Positions 1 to 8,419 of a stretch of 64,000 bases of DNA are shown one piece after another. The notes beneath the pieces are model-generated. The model had not been told where the DNA came from, made no database searches, and saw nothing but the letters and a program-made list of their open reading frames with translations. The DNA is from Nonomuraea ceibae (GTDB lineage Bacteria; Actinomycetota; Actinomycetes; Streptosporangiales; Streptosporangiaceae). The position numbers and the translations under genes are program-made. The DNA lies in assembly GCF_019396325.1 (NCBI RefSeq), contig NZ_JAHKRO010000002.1, forward strand, positions 124,001-188,000, in the 5' to 3' direction. Position 1 is the first letter of the stretch; each line of letters starts with the position of its first letter.

Positions 1-1542
1 GCCCCACCGCCGCCGCCCGAGGATCCGCCGCGCGGCCACCGGGGCAGGGGGCGCGGCAACGGCGGCAACAAGATGCGGATGCTCGCCTGGGTGAGCATCG
101 CCGCCACCACGGTCATGGTGGCCGGCTCCCTGACCGGCTACACCGTCTACCGCGACGCCTTCGGCAGCATCAACCAGAAGGCCGTCAAGGACGACATCCT
201 CACCGAGCGCCCCCGCGACACCGGCGCGCTGAACGTCCTGCTCGTCGGCTCCGACACCCGCGCCGGCGAGGGCAACGCCCGATACGGCCAGGAGCTGGCC
301 CGCACCGCCGACGCCGGCGGCAAGCGCACCGACACCATCATCGTCATGCACATCTCCCCCAACCGGGACGCCGCGCGGTTGATCAGCTTCCCGCGCGACT
401 CGATGGTGACGATTCCCAAGTGCAAGAACGAGACGACCAAGCAGGAGATGCCGCCCCAGCGGGCGATGATCAACTCCGCTTACAACTCCGGCGGCATCGC
501 CTGCACGATCGCCACGCTGGAGACCCTCACCGGCATCCGCATCAACCACTTCGTCGAGGTCGACTTCAGCGGGTTCAAGAACATCGTCGACGCGCTGGGC
601 GGCATCGAGATCTGCCTCAAGTCCGGCGTCGACGACAAGGACTCCAAGCTGAAGCTGCCGCCCGGCAAGAGCCTGCTCATGGGCGAGCAAGCGCTGGGTT
701 ACGTACGGCTGCGCAAGTACGGCGACAACAGCGACATCCAGCGCATCAAGCGCCAGCAGATCTTCCTCAGCAAGGTCGTCGCCAAGGCCACGAGCGGTGA
801 CCTGCTCACCGACCCGGGCAAGCTCACCTCGTTCGTCACGGCGGCGGCCAAGTCGGTCACGATGGACCCCGAGCTGGCCAACAACCCGCAGAAGCTCATC
901 GACATCGCGATGAGCGCCAGGGAGCTGACCGCCAAGGACGTCAAGTTCACCACGATCCCGTGGATCCCCGACCCCGAGGACGAGAACCGCGTGGTGTGGA
1001 AGCAGCCCGACGCCAACGAGCTGTTCCAGTCGATCATCAACGACACGCAGATCGAGGAGGCCGAGCCCAAGCCGACGGCCAGCGCCAAGCCCAAGCTCGC
1101 GCTCAAGCCCGAGCAGGTGCAGGTCCAGGTGCTCAACGGCACCACCACGCCCGGCAAGGCCCGCGAGGTCGCCGACCAGCTCACCAAGCAGGGCTTCAAG
1201 GTCGTCCAGCTCGGCAACTACCAGTCGCCCGACGGCCAGAGCCTGGCCAAGACCGAGGTGCACTACCCGAAGACGGCGGCCACCGGAGCCGACTACGCCG
1301 ACGCGCTCGCGGACGAGCTCACGCCCGCGCCCCAGGCCAAGGCGGGCAAGGTCAGGGCGACCACCACCGAGCCCTACACCGGGACCCAGACCACCGGCGC
1401 GGCGACGCCCACGGCCAAGCGGGCCCCGGTCGTCCAGCTGATCGTGGGGGCCGACTTCAAGGCGGTCAAGGTGACCAAGCTTTCCGAGAGCGTGGAGAAC
1501 TCCACGATCAAGGCATCGGAGCAGAAGAACGTCTGCGTGTGA
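1..1542 (+). CDS. LCP (LytR-CpsA-Psr) family wall-polymer ligase, 5' end missing
   Basis: The reading frame is open back to base 1 with a proline/glycine/arginine-rich stretch, so the start lies before the window. A membrane helix follows the Met at nt 73, then an extracytoplasmic LCP domain with GSDTR, RTDT, SFPRDS and the SDIQRIKRQQ block. A C-terminal LytR_C domain (around VQVLNG) and a low-complexity tail end the protein. LCP enzymes transfer undecaprenyl-phosphate-linked glycopolymers onto peptidoglycan. The cytoplasmic tail, one helix and external enzyme domain are the usual layout. A second LCP gene (12901-14343) closes the same cluster, which supports a role in wall-polymer attachment. 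Family assignment is firm; the polymer attached is inferred. Confidence 0.93.
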   Translation, partial: APPPPPEDPPRGHRGRGRGNGGNKMRMLAWVSIAATTVMVAGSLTGYTVYRDAFGSINQKAVKDDILTERPRDTGALNVLLVGSDTRAGEGNARYGQELARTADAGGKRTDTIIVMHISPNRDAARLISFPRDSMVTIPKCKNETTKQEMPPQRAMINSAYNSGGIACTIATLETLTGIRINHFVEVDFSGFKNIVDALGGIEICLKSGVDDKDSKLKLPPGKSLLMGEQALGYVRLRKYGDNSDIQRIKRQQIFLSKVVAKATSGDLLTDPGKLTSFVTAAAKSVTMDPELANNPQKLIDIAMSARELTAKDVKFTTIPWIPDPEDENRVVWKQPDANELFQSIINDTQIEEAEPKPTASAKPKLALKPEQVQVQVLNGTTTPGKAREVADQLTKQGFKVVQLGNYQSPDGQSLAKTEVHYPKTAATGADYADALADELTPAPQAKAGKVRATTTEPYTGTQTTGAATPTAKRAPVVQLIVGADFKAVKVTKLSESVENSTIKASEQKNVCV

Positions 1543-1704
1543 CCCTCCAAGTTGCCTGTGTACCCGGCTCGCCGGAGGACAGGACCGTCCGGACCGGGAT
1601 ATCGTGGTTCGGGTCGGCGACTGGGCTCGCCCGCGCCGTGAAGGCGCGTCACGCGTGTCGTCTGTCGTGTTCCCCGGCCCCGAGCGAAGCTGAGCGACTC
1701 CCCT

Positions 1705-2883
1705 GTGTCTGACACCAAGCACTCTCCCCCGGTCACGGCCGCGAACGACGGGCCCGCCAACACAGGCGCCCGATGGCCGCTGCCGGAGGAGGCCTTCTGG
1801 AGTGAGCGGACCGACCCTCGCGGCGAGCCGCCGCAGAGTCTCCGGGAGGTCGCCGAGGAGCCCGCTCCCGAGGAGCAGCCCAAGCGCAAGCGCGATCCCT
1901 ATCTGGACAACGTCAAGTTCATCCTGATCGCGCTGGTGCCCATCGGCCACTCCCTGGTGCCGACGCTCAGCGCCGACTCGGCCCGCGCCGCGTACATCTT
2001 CATCTACACCTTCCACATGCCGCTGTTCGTGGTCATCAGCGGCTACCTGTCCAGAAACTTCTGGAACTCCAACGCGAAGACGAACAAGCTCGTCGACACC
2101 TTCCTGGTGCCGTACGTGATCGTCGAGGTCGGCTATGCCGCACTGCGCTTCGCACTGGGCCAGAAGTGGAGCCTGACGATCATCGATCCGGCCTGGCTCA
2201 ACTGGTACCTGCTGGCGCTGCTGTTCTGGCGGCTGTCCACACCGGTATGGAAGCGGATGAAGTATCCCGTGCCGGTGGCGATCGCCATCTACCTGTTCGC
2301 CGGGTTCTCGGAGATCTCGGGCGACTTCAGCATGGACCGGTTCTTCGGCCTGATGCCGTTCTTCGTCATCGGGCTCGTCATGCAGCCGGAGCACTTCGAG
2401 CTGCTCAACCGCCGCTGGATCAAGATTCTGTCCGGGTTCGTGATCGCCGCTGCCGCCGCCGTGGCCATCTACATCGCGCCGAAGGCGCCGCTCGCGCCGT
2501 TCTACTACAAGAACAGCTACGAGAAGATGGACCTGTCCTGGTACATGGGCCTGGGGGTGCGCACCGGGCTGCTGCTGTGCGCGCTGGCGCTGTGCCTGGC
2601 GGTGCTGGCGCTGGTGCCGCGCCGCGAGACCTGGTTCACCGACCTCGGCACCCGTACCCTCTACTGCTACCTGCTCCACGGCATCCCGGTGCTCATCGCC
2701 AAGGAGATGGGCTGGCTGGAGTTCCCGTGGCTGCACGGGCCGCTGGGCGTGCTGGCGATCAGCTTCAGCTGCTTCGCGCTGGCGATCGTGCTCTGCCTGC
2801 CGGAGACCCGCACGGTCTTCAAGTGGGTGCTGGAGCCGCGCCTCACCTGGCTCTACCGCCGCCCATCCAGGTCCAGGAGTTAA
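1705..2883 (+). CDS. Acyltransferase 3 family membrane protein, fucose 4-O-acetylase-like
   Basis: A 392-aa integral membrane protein. It has a hydrophilic N-terminal tail of about 65 residues, then DNVKFILIALVPIGH, the start of the acyltransferase-3 domain seen in fucose 4-O-acetylase-like proteins, and about ten hydrophobic segments. Such enzymes move acetyl or other acyl groups from the cytoplasmic side onto cell-surface sugars. The GTG start at 1705 is the first in frame and has no clear ribosome-binding site, so the start is uncertain. It follows an LCP gene and precedes a GT4 glycosyltransferase, so the likely substrate is a surface glycan. That substrate is inferred. Confidence 0.85.
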   Translation: MSDTKHSPPVTAANDGPANTGARWPLPEEAFWSERTDPRGEPPQSLREVAEEPAPEEQPKRKRDPYLDNVKFILIALVPIGHSLVPTLSADSARAAYIFIYTFHMPLFVVISGYLSRNFWNSNAKTNKLVDTFLVPYVIVEVGYAALRFALGQKWSLTIIDPAWLNWYLLALLFWRLSTPVWKRMKYPVPVAIAIYLFAGFSEISGDFSMDRFFGLMPFFVIGLVMQPEHFELLNRRWIKILSGFVIAAAAAVAIYIAPKAPLAPFYYKNSYEKMDLSWYMGLGVRTGLLLCALALCLAVLALVPRRETWFTDLGTRTLYCYLLHGIPVLIAKEMGWLEFPWLHGPLGVLAISFSCFALAIVLCLPETRTVFKWVLEPRLTWLYRRPSRSRS

Positions 2884-2939
2884 GCGACCGTTTCACCCGC
2901 ATTTACGCCAATGCCCTGGTAGGCATTGAGCATCGACGC

Positions 2940-3935
2940 ATGCGGGTATGCGTTGCCACGACCGTCCACCATCCCGAGGACGCCCGGATCATGCACCGGC
3001 AGATCCGGGCGCTGCTCGACGCGGGCCACGAGGTGACCTACGTCGCGCCGTTCACGTACTACAACGTGACGCCGGCCGCCGGGCTCACCGCGCTCGACGT
3101 GGCACGCCACGCCGCCTACGGCCGGGCGCGCGCCGCGCTCAGGCGCGGCGTCAGGGGCGCGGACCTGCTGATCGTCCACGAGCAGCGGCTGCTGCGCGCG
3201 CTGCCGTACCGCCGCCCGCCCGTCGTCTGGGACGTGCGCGAGGAGGTCTCCGGCGCGCGGCTCGCGCGGGCCGGCCGCCGGCACCACGTCGTCACCTCCG
3301 CCGTGGTGCCCGAAGCCACCCTGGTGTCGCCCAGCCCTCCCCCTCCCGGCGACACCAGGGTGGTGCACCTCGGCCTGCTGTCGGCCGACCGCGGCGTCAG
3401 CGAGCTCGTCGCGCTGGCCGAGCGGCTCGTCCCGCACGGCATCCGGCTGGACCTGATCGGCGCCGCCGCCCCGGGCGTGCGGCCGCTGCTACGCGACGCG
3501 CAACGGGTCGGCCTGCTCGACTGGTTCGGGTACGTGCCCAACCGCCACGCGCTGCGGATGGCCGAGGGCGCCCTGGCGGGGCTGTCTCTGTCCGCGGGGC
3601 CCGGTGTGACGCCGACGAAGATCCTCGACTACATGGGCCGCGGGCTGCCCGTCATCACGACCTCGCCGGGGGCCGGGCCTGTCGAGGAGACCGGGTGCGG
3701 CTTCGTCGTACCGCTGGACGTGGAGGCCGTCCTGGACGCCGTCCTCGACCTCAAGGAGGACCCGGTGCGGCGGCTGGCCCTCGGCGCGGCCGGGCACGCG
3801 CGGGCGCTGGCCCGCCACCACTGGCCCGACCACGCCACCGCGTTCGTGGCCCGGATGGAGGGCTGGGCGGGCGTGGCCGTGCGCTCCCGCCCGCTGGCCG
3901 CCGCCTCCGGGGAGAAGCCCTCCCCCGCCGTCTAG
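2940..3935 (+). CDS. GT4-like (group 1) glycosyltransferase
   Basis: A 331-aa cytoplasmic protein. The N-terminal half begins MRVCVATTVHHPEDARI, a Rossmann domain of the acceptor-binding type. The C-terminal half has the donor-binding features of GT4 enzymes: a strand near HLGLLSADRGVSE, then GYVPN, and TPTKILDYMGRGLPVI in place of the usual E-x7-E loop. The ATG at 2940 was chosen because homology starts there; the frame stays open upstream only as an overlap with the acyltransferase gene. The protein is slightly short for the family (usually 350-400 aa), and the N-terminal domain is compressed. Sugar donor and acceptor are unknown. Confidence 0.85.
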   Translation: MRVCVATTVHHPEDARIMHRQIRALLDAGHEVTYVAPFTYYNVTPAAGLTALDVARHAAYGRARAALRRGVRGADLLIVHEQRLLRALPYRRPPVVWDVREEVSGARLARAGRRHHVVTSAVVPEATLVSPSPPPPGDTRVVHLGLLSADRGVSELVALAERLVPHGIRLDLIGAAAPGVRPLLRDAQRVGLLDWFGYVPNRHALRMAEGALAGLSLSAGPGVTPTKILDYMGRGLPVITTSPGAGPVEETGCGFVVPLDVEAVLDAVLDLKEDPVRRLALGAAGHARALARHHWPDHATAFVARMEGWAGVAVRSRPLAAASGEKPSPAV

Positions 3936-3987
3936 AAACGCGTACGCCGAATGGTGCCGACAGCCGGCTGTTGATTGACTGGGAAGC

Positions 3988-4671
3988 ATGGCATCGCATC
4001 TGATCCAGGGCCGGACGGTGGGCATGCCTGTCCGGATCCGCGACGTGGCGGTGTGCGCCGCCGCCTACGCCGTGCGGGCCGACGCGGCCCGGGCGGTGAT
4101 CGCGTACTCCGGGCTGGACGCGGCCGAGGTCCTGCCCGGCAAGGCCGTGTGCGTGCTGCTGTTCGCCGACTACCGCGACGGGGATCTCGACGCCTACCAC
4201 GAGTTCGGCATGGCGTTCGTGATCCGGCGGCCCGACACCGGGCGGGCGGGGCTGTTCGTGCACTGGCTGCCGGTCGACGGGCGCTTCACGCTGGAGGCCG
4301 GGCGGGCGCTGTGGGGCTTCCCGAAGGAGCTGGCCGACATCGACCTGCGCCTGTCCTCTCCCTACAAGCGCTGCATCCTGCGCAAGGACGGCAGGCTGGT
4401 GCTGGACCTGCTGGTGCGGCCGGGGGTCCCGGTGGCAGGCCCCGGTCTCGCGCTGGACGCCTTCACGCACCGCGACGGCGTCACCCGGCGGGTGCCGTGG
4501 CGGTTCCGGGCGCGGGGCGTGCGGGTCAGGCCGGGCGGGGCGCTCATCCGGCTCGGCAACCACCCCATCGCCAAGGAGCTCAGCGAGCTGGGGCTGCCCA
4601 GGCGCCCGCTGCTGACCGCGACGGCCGCGCACGCCACGGTCAGCCTGGACGACGCCCAAACCCTGCCGTGA
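3988..4671 (+). CDS. Acetoacetate decarboxylase family protein
   Basis: A 227-aa protein with the acetoacetate-decarboxylase fold signature GRALWGFPKEL. Lys113 of WGFPK aligns with the Schiff-base lysine of the clostridial enzyme. The neighbouring lysine that lowers its pKa in that enzyme is Glu114 here, so classical acetoacetate decarboxylation is doubtful. ADC-like proteins with such changes often act as aldolases or dehydratases on other keto acids. The ATG follows GGGAAGC. It is a single gene, convergent with the GT2 gene downstream. Family is confident, reaction is not. Confidence 0.82.
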   Translation: MASHLIQGRTVGMPVRIRDVAVCAAAYAVRADAARAVIAYSGLDAAEVLPGKAVCVLLFADYRDGDLDAYHEFGMAFVIRRPDTGRAGLFVHWLPVDGRFTLEAGRALWGFPKELADIDLRLSSPYKRCILRKDGRLVLDLLVRPGVPVAGPGLALDAFTHRDGVTRRVPWRFRARGVRVRPGGALIRLGNHPIAKELSELGLPRRPLLTATAAHATVSLDDAQTLP

Positions 4672-4723
4672 CCGCACGGCCGACCGGCAGGCTGGGCGTC
4701 AGACCCGTGGGCGGGCCTGGGCG

Positions 4724-5638
4724 TCAGACGATCGGCGGGCGGCCGAGCTTGACCATGCGCCAGGCGGTGCGCCAGGCCATCGGCCGGCGCTCGCCCGCCG
4801 AGGTGCGCAGCCCCTCGAAGAAGCCGGTGAACCACGCTTTGAGCGCCACCGTCGAGCGCCGCTCGCGGATCAGCGTCAGCACGATCCAGTCGAGCAGGTA
4901 GAGGACCGCCAGCGGCCACGGCAGGTTGCGCCGGGCCAGCCACACCCGGTTGCGCGCGTTGAGCCGGTAGAAGTCGGCGTGGCGCGTCGGCGGCACCTGC
5001 GGGTGATACATGACCGTGTCGGCGTCGTACTCGATCCGGTAGCCCTCGCCGAGCAGCCGCCAGGCCAGGTCGGTCTCCTCGTGCGCGTAGAAGAAGCGCT
5101 CGGGCAGCCCGCCCACCTGGAGGAAGGCCGAGCGCCTGATCGCCGAGGCGCCGCCCAGGAACGTGGTGACCGGCGAGGACCGCTCGGGGTCGCCGGCCCG
5201 CAGCCTGGGCACGTGCCGGCGCTGGCCGATGCCGCCGTCCGGGTCCATCACCCGGAAGGAGATCACGGCCAGGTCGGGCTCGGTGGCGAAGCGGTCGCGC
5301 ACGTGCGCCACGACTTTCTGGCTGGCGTACCAGCCGTCGTCGTCGAGGAACAGCACCACGTCGCCGGAGCACTCCTCGACGCCGCGGTTACGGCCTGCCG
5401 GGATGCCGGTGTTCTGGTCGAGCCGGATCGTTTTCACGGTCGCGGACGAGCCAACGGGTGGCGTCGCCGACACCTCGGGCACGTCGGCGCCGTTGCCCAC
5501 GATCACCACCTCGACGTCGCCGTCGACCTGGTTGAGCGCGGACTCGACCGCCCGGTTCAGCTCCGCGACCCGGTTGCCCATGGTGAGGATGACGCACGAG
5601 ATCTTCAACGAATCATCGTCCTGACGCGTTGAGAGCAC
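4724..5638 (-). CDS. GT2 family glycosyltransferase
   Basis: A 304-aa GT-A fold enzyme. The opening strand ISCVILTMGNR is followed by a nucleotide-binding region and the metal-binding DDD in VVLFLDDDGW (about residue 95). FFYAHEETDLAWRL supplies the acceptor-side motif of rhamnosyl-transferase-like GT2 proteins. One hydrophobic segment near residue 250 suggests membrane association. The GTG at 5638 gives the only N-terminus that keeps the first strand intact. It lies 157 bp downstream of the CDP-alcohol phosphotransferase on the same strand, so it probably works on the same polymer. Confidence 0.88.
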   Translation of the reverse strand: MLSTRQDDDSLKISCVILTMGNRVAELNRAVESALNQVDGDVEVVIVGNGADVPEVSATPPVGSSATVKTIRLDQNTGIPAGRNRGVEECSGDVVLFLDDDGWYASQKVVAHVRDRFATEPDLAVISFRVMDPDGGIGQRRHVPRLRAGDPERSSPVTTFLGGASAIRRSAFLQVGGLPERFFYAHEETDLAWRLLGEGYRIEYDADTVMYHPQVPPTRHADFYRLNARNRVWLARRNLPWPLAVLYLLDWIVLTLIRERRSTVALKAWFTGFFEGLRTSAGERRPMAWRTAWRMVKLGRPPIV

Positions 5639-5712
5639 GAGCGGAGCATTCTTTCATGATCACCGAGTCTGCTGGTCTGCCTATTTCCTGATATTGGTGG
5701 AGCTAAGCGTAT

Positions 5713-5787
5713 CGGAACCGGTAGTGAACCCCCACCGAACCGCGGACGTCTGATCAATACGACGGACGGGGAGCCTTGCCGGTTCCG
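5713..5787. repeat. 9-bp inverted repeat in the gap before the GT2 gene
   Basis: CGGAACCGG at 5713-5721 and CCGGTTCCG at 5779-5787 form a perfect inverted repeat with a 57-bp spacer. The surrounding 157-bp gap (5639-5795) is otherwise AT-richer noncoding sequence between two same-strand genes. It may hold a promoter or operator for the GT2 gene. No further element is clear. Confidence 0.35.
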
Positions 5788-5795
5788 GGATGTGA

Positions 5796-6563
5796 TCACG
5801 CCAGCCGCCTCGACGCCATGATGCTGATCAGATGCAGCACGGTCTGGAGCGCGGCCGCCACCACACAGGCCACGACGAGCACCCGGGTGGCGGTCAGGTC
5901 GCCGGTCACCACGTCGACCACCGCGGTGGCCAGCGCGAGCAGCGACAGCTCGATCGGCTGCACGATCCGGTGGAACTTCGTGGCCGCCAGCACCCTGCGG
6001 CCCAGCCCCAGCAGCCCCGAGCGGAACTGCGTGCCGGAGGCGTCGCTCGCCGCAGGCAGCCCGCCCTTGGCCCGCGCCACCTCCACCAGATCGGTCTCGG
6101 CCTTGATGAGGATCGCGCCCAGCGCGGCCGCGAACCCCATCACCGTGTACCAGTCGGGCAGCACCTGCGACGCCCGCCAGCCCAGCCCCGCCAGCAGCGC
6201 GGCCTCGGTGAAGTAGGCGCCCACCCGGTCGAGGTAGACGCCCGCCAGCGAGGTCTTGCCGGTCCAGCGGGCCAGCTCGCCGTCGGAGCAGTCGAGCAGC
6301 AGGTAGACCTGCACGAGCAGGGCGGCGAACACGGCCGCCCACAGCCCGGGCAGGGCCAGCACCACGCCCGCCACGACCCCGGCCACCGTCATCACCCAGG
6401 TGAGCTGGTTGGGCGTGACCGGCGTCTTGCTCAGCGCCCAGGTGGCGTAGATCGACAGCCGACGCATGTAGAGCACGCCGGCCCAGTGCTCGCCGTTGCG
6501 GCGCTCCAGATGGCCCGCGGGCTGAGCGACCCGCCGCAGCTCAGCTACCGAAGGCCCGGACAT
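5796..6563 (-). CDS. CDP-alcohol phosphatidyltransferase family protein with altered motif
   Basis: A 255-aa membrane protein with about six helices. The family signature is D-x2-DG-x2-AR-x8-G-x3-D-x3-D. Here DCSDGELAR, the G and the third Asp (YLDRVGA) are present, but the fourth Asp, the proposed catalytic base, is Ala. The family transfers a phosphoalcohol from a CDP-alcohol to a second alcohol in the membrane. The ATG at 6563 lies 23 bp inside the end of the glycerol-1-phosphate dehydrogenase gene, so the two are coupled. It may accept glycerol-1-phosphate-derived substrates, or it may be a non-catalytic partner. Confidence 0.9.
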   Translation of the reverse strand: MSGPSVAELRRVAQPAGHLERRNGEHWAGVLYMRRLSIYATWALSKTPVTPNQLTWVMTVAGVVAGVVLALPGLWAAVFAALLVQVYLLLDCSDGELARWTGKTSLAGVYLDRVGAYFTEAALLAGLGWRASQVLPDWYTVMGFAAALGAILIKAETDLVEVARAKGGLPAASDASGTQFRSGLLGLGRRVLAATKFHRIVQPIELSLLALATAVVDVVTGDLTATRVLVVACVVAAALQTVLHLISIMASRRLA

Positions 6564-7599
6564 AGTCCTCCACTCGATCGCGAATCTCGGACTCGGGCAG
6601 GCGCAGGTGCTCCAGGATCGTGTAACGGCCGGGGCGGGTGGCCGGGGCCAGCACCACGGCCTGGACGAACTGCTCGTTGGTCAGCCCGATGTCGCCGGGC
6701 GAGACCGGCAGCTCGTGCCGGCGCAGGCACTCGGTGACCTGCCGGAGCCGCGCCTCGTCCTCCCGCAGGAAATAGCAGAAGGCCGTGCCGATCCCGGCGA
6801 GCTCGCCGTGGTTGGAGGTGCCGGGGAAGAGCTGGTCCACGGCATGCATGATTTCATGGTCTCCACCGCTCGCGGGCCGAGATGAGCCCGCGACCACCAT
6901 CGACATGCCCGACAGAATCAGCGATTCGGCCAGAACGGTCAGGAACGCGTCCGACTCGATGGAGTCCGTCCGCCCGATCAGCGCCTCGGCGGCCGTGCGC
7001 GCCATCGAGCAGGCCAGCCCGTCGAGCGGCTCGCCCCGCTCGACGTTGCCGAGCTGCCAGTCCTCGATCGCCGACAGGTTGCTCACCACGTCACCCACGC
7101 CCGCCCGCACCAGCGACTTCGGCGCGCTGTGGACGAAGTCCAGGTCGACCAGGATCGCCAGCGGCATCGGCACGCCGAACGTGCCCTTGCCGCCCTCGTA
7201 CAGCAGCGACGCCGTCGGCGAGCAGATGCCGTCGTGGGACAGGTTGGTGGCGACGGCGACCATCGGGATGCCGGCCAGCGAGGCGGCGTACTTCGTCGTG
7301 TCGATGGTCTTGCCGCCGCCGACGCCCACGACCACCTCGTAGGCGCCCTTGCGCAGGTCGGCGCCGAGCGAGACAGCGGCGTCGACGCTCCCGTCGGAGA
7401 CGCGGAACACCTCGGCCTCGTCCAGCGTCGGCGCTATCAGGCTTTCGATGTGGTCGCCCTGGCCGGGGCCGACGGCGACCGCGACCCGGCCGGAGGTGGC
7501 CACCCGGCTGTCGGCGAGCAGCGCGCCGAGCTGCGCCACCGCACCGCGCCGGACGTCCATGGTCAGCGGCGCGGGCAGCATCCTCGCGAGAAGCGGCAT
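6541..7599 (-). CDS. sn-Glycerol-1-phosphate dehydrogenase family protein (EgsA/AraM-like)
   Basis: A 352-aa protein of the iron-containing alcohol dehydrogenase superfamily, glycerol-1-phosphate dehydrogenase branch. VGGGKTIDTTKYAA binds NAD(P), and ATNLSHDGICSP is the branch-specific substrate loop. Predicted metal ligands are Asp170, His248 (SGGDHE) and His264 (NHGE). Known members reduce dihydroxyacetone phosphate to sn-glycerol-1-phosphate, as in archaeal lipids or Bacillus AraM. It sits between a nucleotidyltransferase and a CDP-alcohol phosphotransferase, an arrangement suited to making a CDP-activated polyol. Enzyme class is confident; the exact product is inferred. Confidence 0.9.
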   Translation of the reverse strand: MPLLARMLPAPLTMDVRRGAVAQLGALLADSRVATSGRVAVAVGPGQGDHIESLIAPTLDEAEVFRVSDGSVDAAVSLGADLRKGAYEVVVGVGGGKTIDTTKYAASLAGIPMVAVATNLSHDGICSPTASLLYEGGKGTFGVPMPLAILVDLDFVHSAPKSLVRAGVGDVVSNLSAIEDWQLGNVERGEPLDGLACSMARTAAEALIGRTDSIESDAFLTVLAESLILSGMSMVVAGSSRPASGGDHEIMHAVDQLFPGTSNHGELAGIGTAFCYFLREDEARLRQVTECLRRHELPVSPGDIGLTNEQFVQAVVLAPATRPGRYTILEHLRLPESEIRDRVEDYVRAFGS

Positions 7600-7608
7600 C
7601 CGGCCCCC

Positions 7609-8343
7609 TCAGTAGCGGGTGGCTATGGTGCGGGCCTTGGCCAGGTCGTCGTGGTTGTCCACCTCGACCCAGTCGACCTCGCCGATCGGGGCGACGTGGA
7701 TCTGCTCGCCCCGCTCGACCATCTCCTGGTAGCCGTCCTCATAGTAGAGCTGCGGGTCGCGCTCGAAGGTGGCCTGGAGCGCGTCGGCCAGCTTGGCGGC
7801 GGCGCCCGGGCGGATCAGGGTGGCGCCGATGTACTCGCCGTAGGCGTCGGACGGGTCCATCAGCTTGGTGATGCGGCGCAGCGAGCCCTCCGGGGAGAGC
7901 GTCACCTTCATCTCCTCGTCGGCGAGCTTCTTGACGTCGTCGACGGCCAGCAGGATCTCGCTGGTCTCCGGCGCGGCCAGCAGCGTCTTCTCCACCGAGA
8001 CGGGGTGCACGGTGTCGCCGTTGACCAGCAGCGCGCCCTGCTTGAAGTAATCGCGGGCGCACCACAGGGAGTAGGCGTTGTTCCACTCCTCGGCCTTGTC
8101 GTTGTGCACGAGGGTGAGCTCGACGCCGTGGCGCTCCTCCAGCTCACGCTTGCGATCGTGGACGGCCTGCGCGGCGTAACCGATGACGACCACGACCTCG
8201 CGCAGCCCCACCTCGGCGAGGTTGCGCAGCGAGATGTCCATGATCGTGGTCTCACCGTCGACCGGCACGAGCGCCTTCGGCAGCGTGTCGGTGTACGGCC
8301 GCAGGCGACGTCCGGCTCCAGCGGCCAGCACCATTCCCAGCAA
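7609..8343 (-). CDS. LicC-like NTP-transferase (phosphocholine cytidylyltransferase family)
   Basis: A 244-aa nucleotidyltransferase with LAAGAGRRLRPYTD followed by LPKALVPV, the nucleotide-binding signature. EEWNNAYSLW and LLVNGDTV match LicC-type phosphocholine cytidylyltransferases. The TTG at 8343 is preferred: GAGGAG stands 7 nt upstream of it, whereas the ATG nine bases later is too far from that site. It is the first gene of the minus-strand run followed by the glycerol-1-phosphate dehydrogenase (9-bp gap). A CTP-dependent activation of a phosphoalcohol is the likely reaction; the substrate is not determinable. Confidence 0.87.
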   Translation of the reverse strand: MLGMVLAAGAGRRLRPYTDTLPKALVPVDGETTIMDISLRNLAEVGLREVVVVIGYAAQAVHDRKRELEERHGVELTLVHNDKAEEWNNAYSLWCARDYFKQGALLVNGDTVHPVSVEKTLLAAPETSEILLAVDDVKKLADEEMKVTLSPEGSLRRITKLMDPSDAYGEYIGATLIRPGAAAKLADALQATFERDPQLYYEDGYQEMVERGEQIHVAPIGEVDWVEVDNHDDLAKARTIATRY

Positions 8344-8373
8344 CGTGCACTCCTCAGTCGAGCATGACTACTA

Positions 8374-8400
8374 GGCCCAAAGGTTAGTTGGCTTTAGGCC
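8374..8400 (-). terminator. Hairpin terminator after the DUF5941-like membrane gene
   Basis: On the minus-strand transcript GGCCUAAAG pairs with CUUUGGGCC (one G-U) around a 9-nt loop. It lies 20 bp after the stop at 8420 and before the nucleotidyltransferase start, so it probably separates two transcription units. There is no U-tract, as is common in actinobacteria. Confidence 0.55.
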
Positions 8401-8419
8401 CTGTGCGGGTAATCCGCCG

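Noticed and set aside
1543-1704. Possible terminator or small gene in the 162-bp gap after the first LCP gene
   Set aside because: Only weak, imperfect GC repeats and no frame with a plausible start; nothing supportable.
4692-4729. Direct repeat CTGGGCGTCAGAC (two copies 25 bp apart) between convergent genes
   Set aside because: Only two copies, one overlapping a stop codon; no sign of an array, attachment site or operator.
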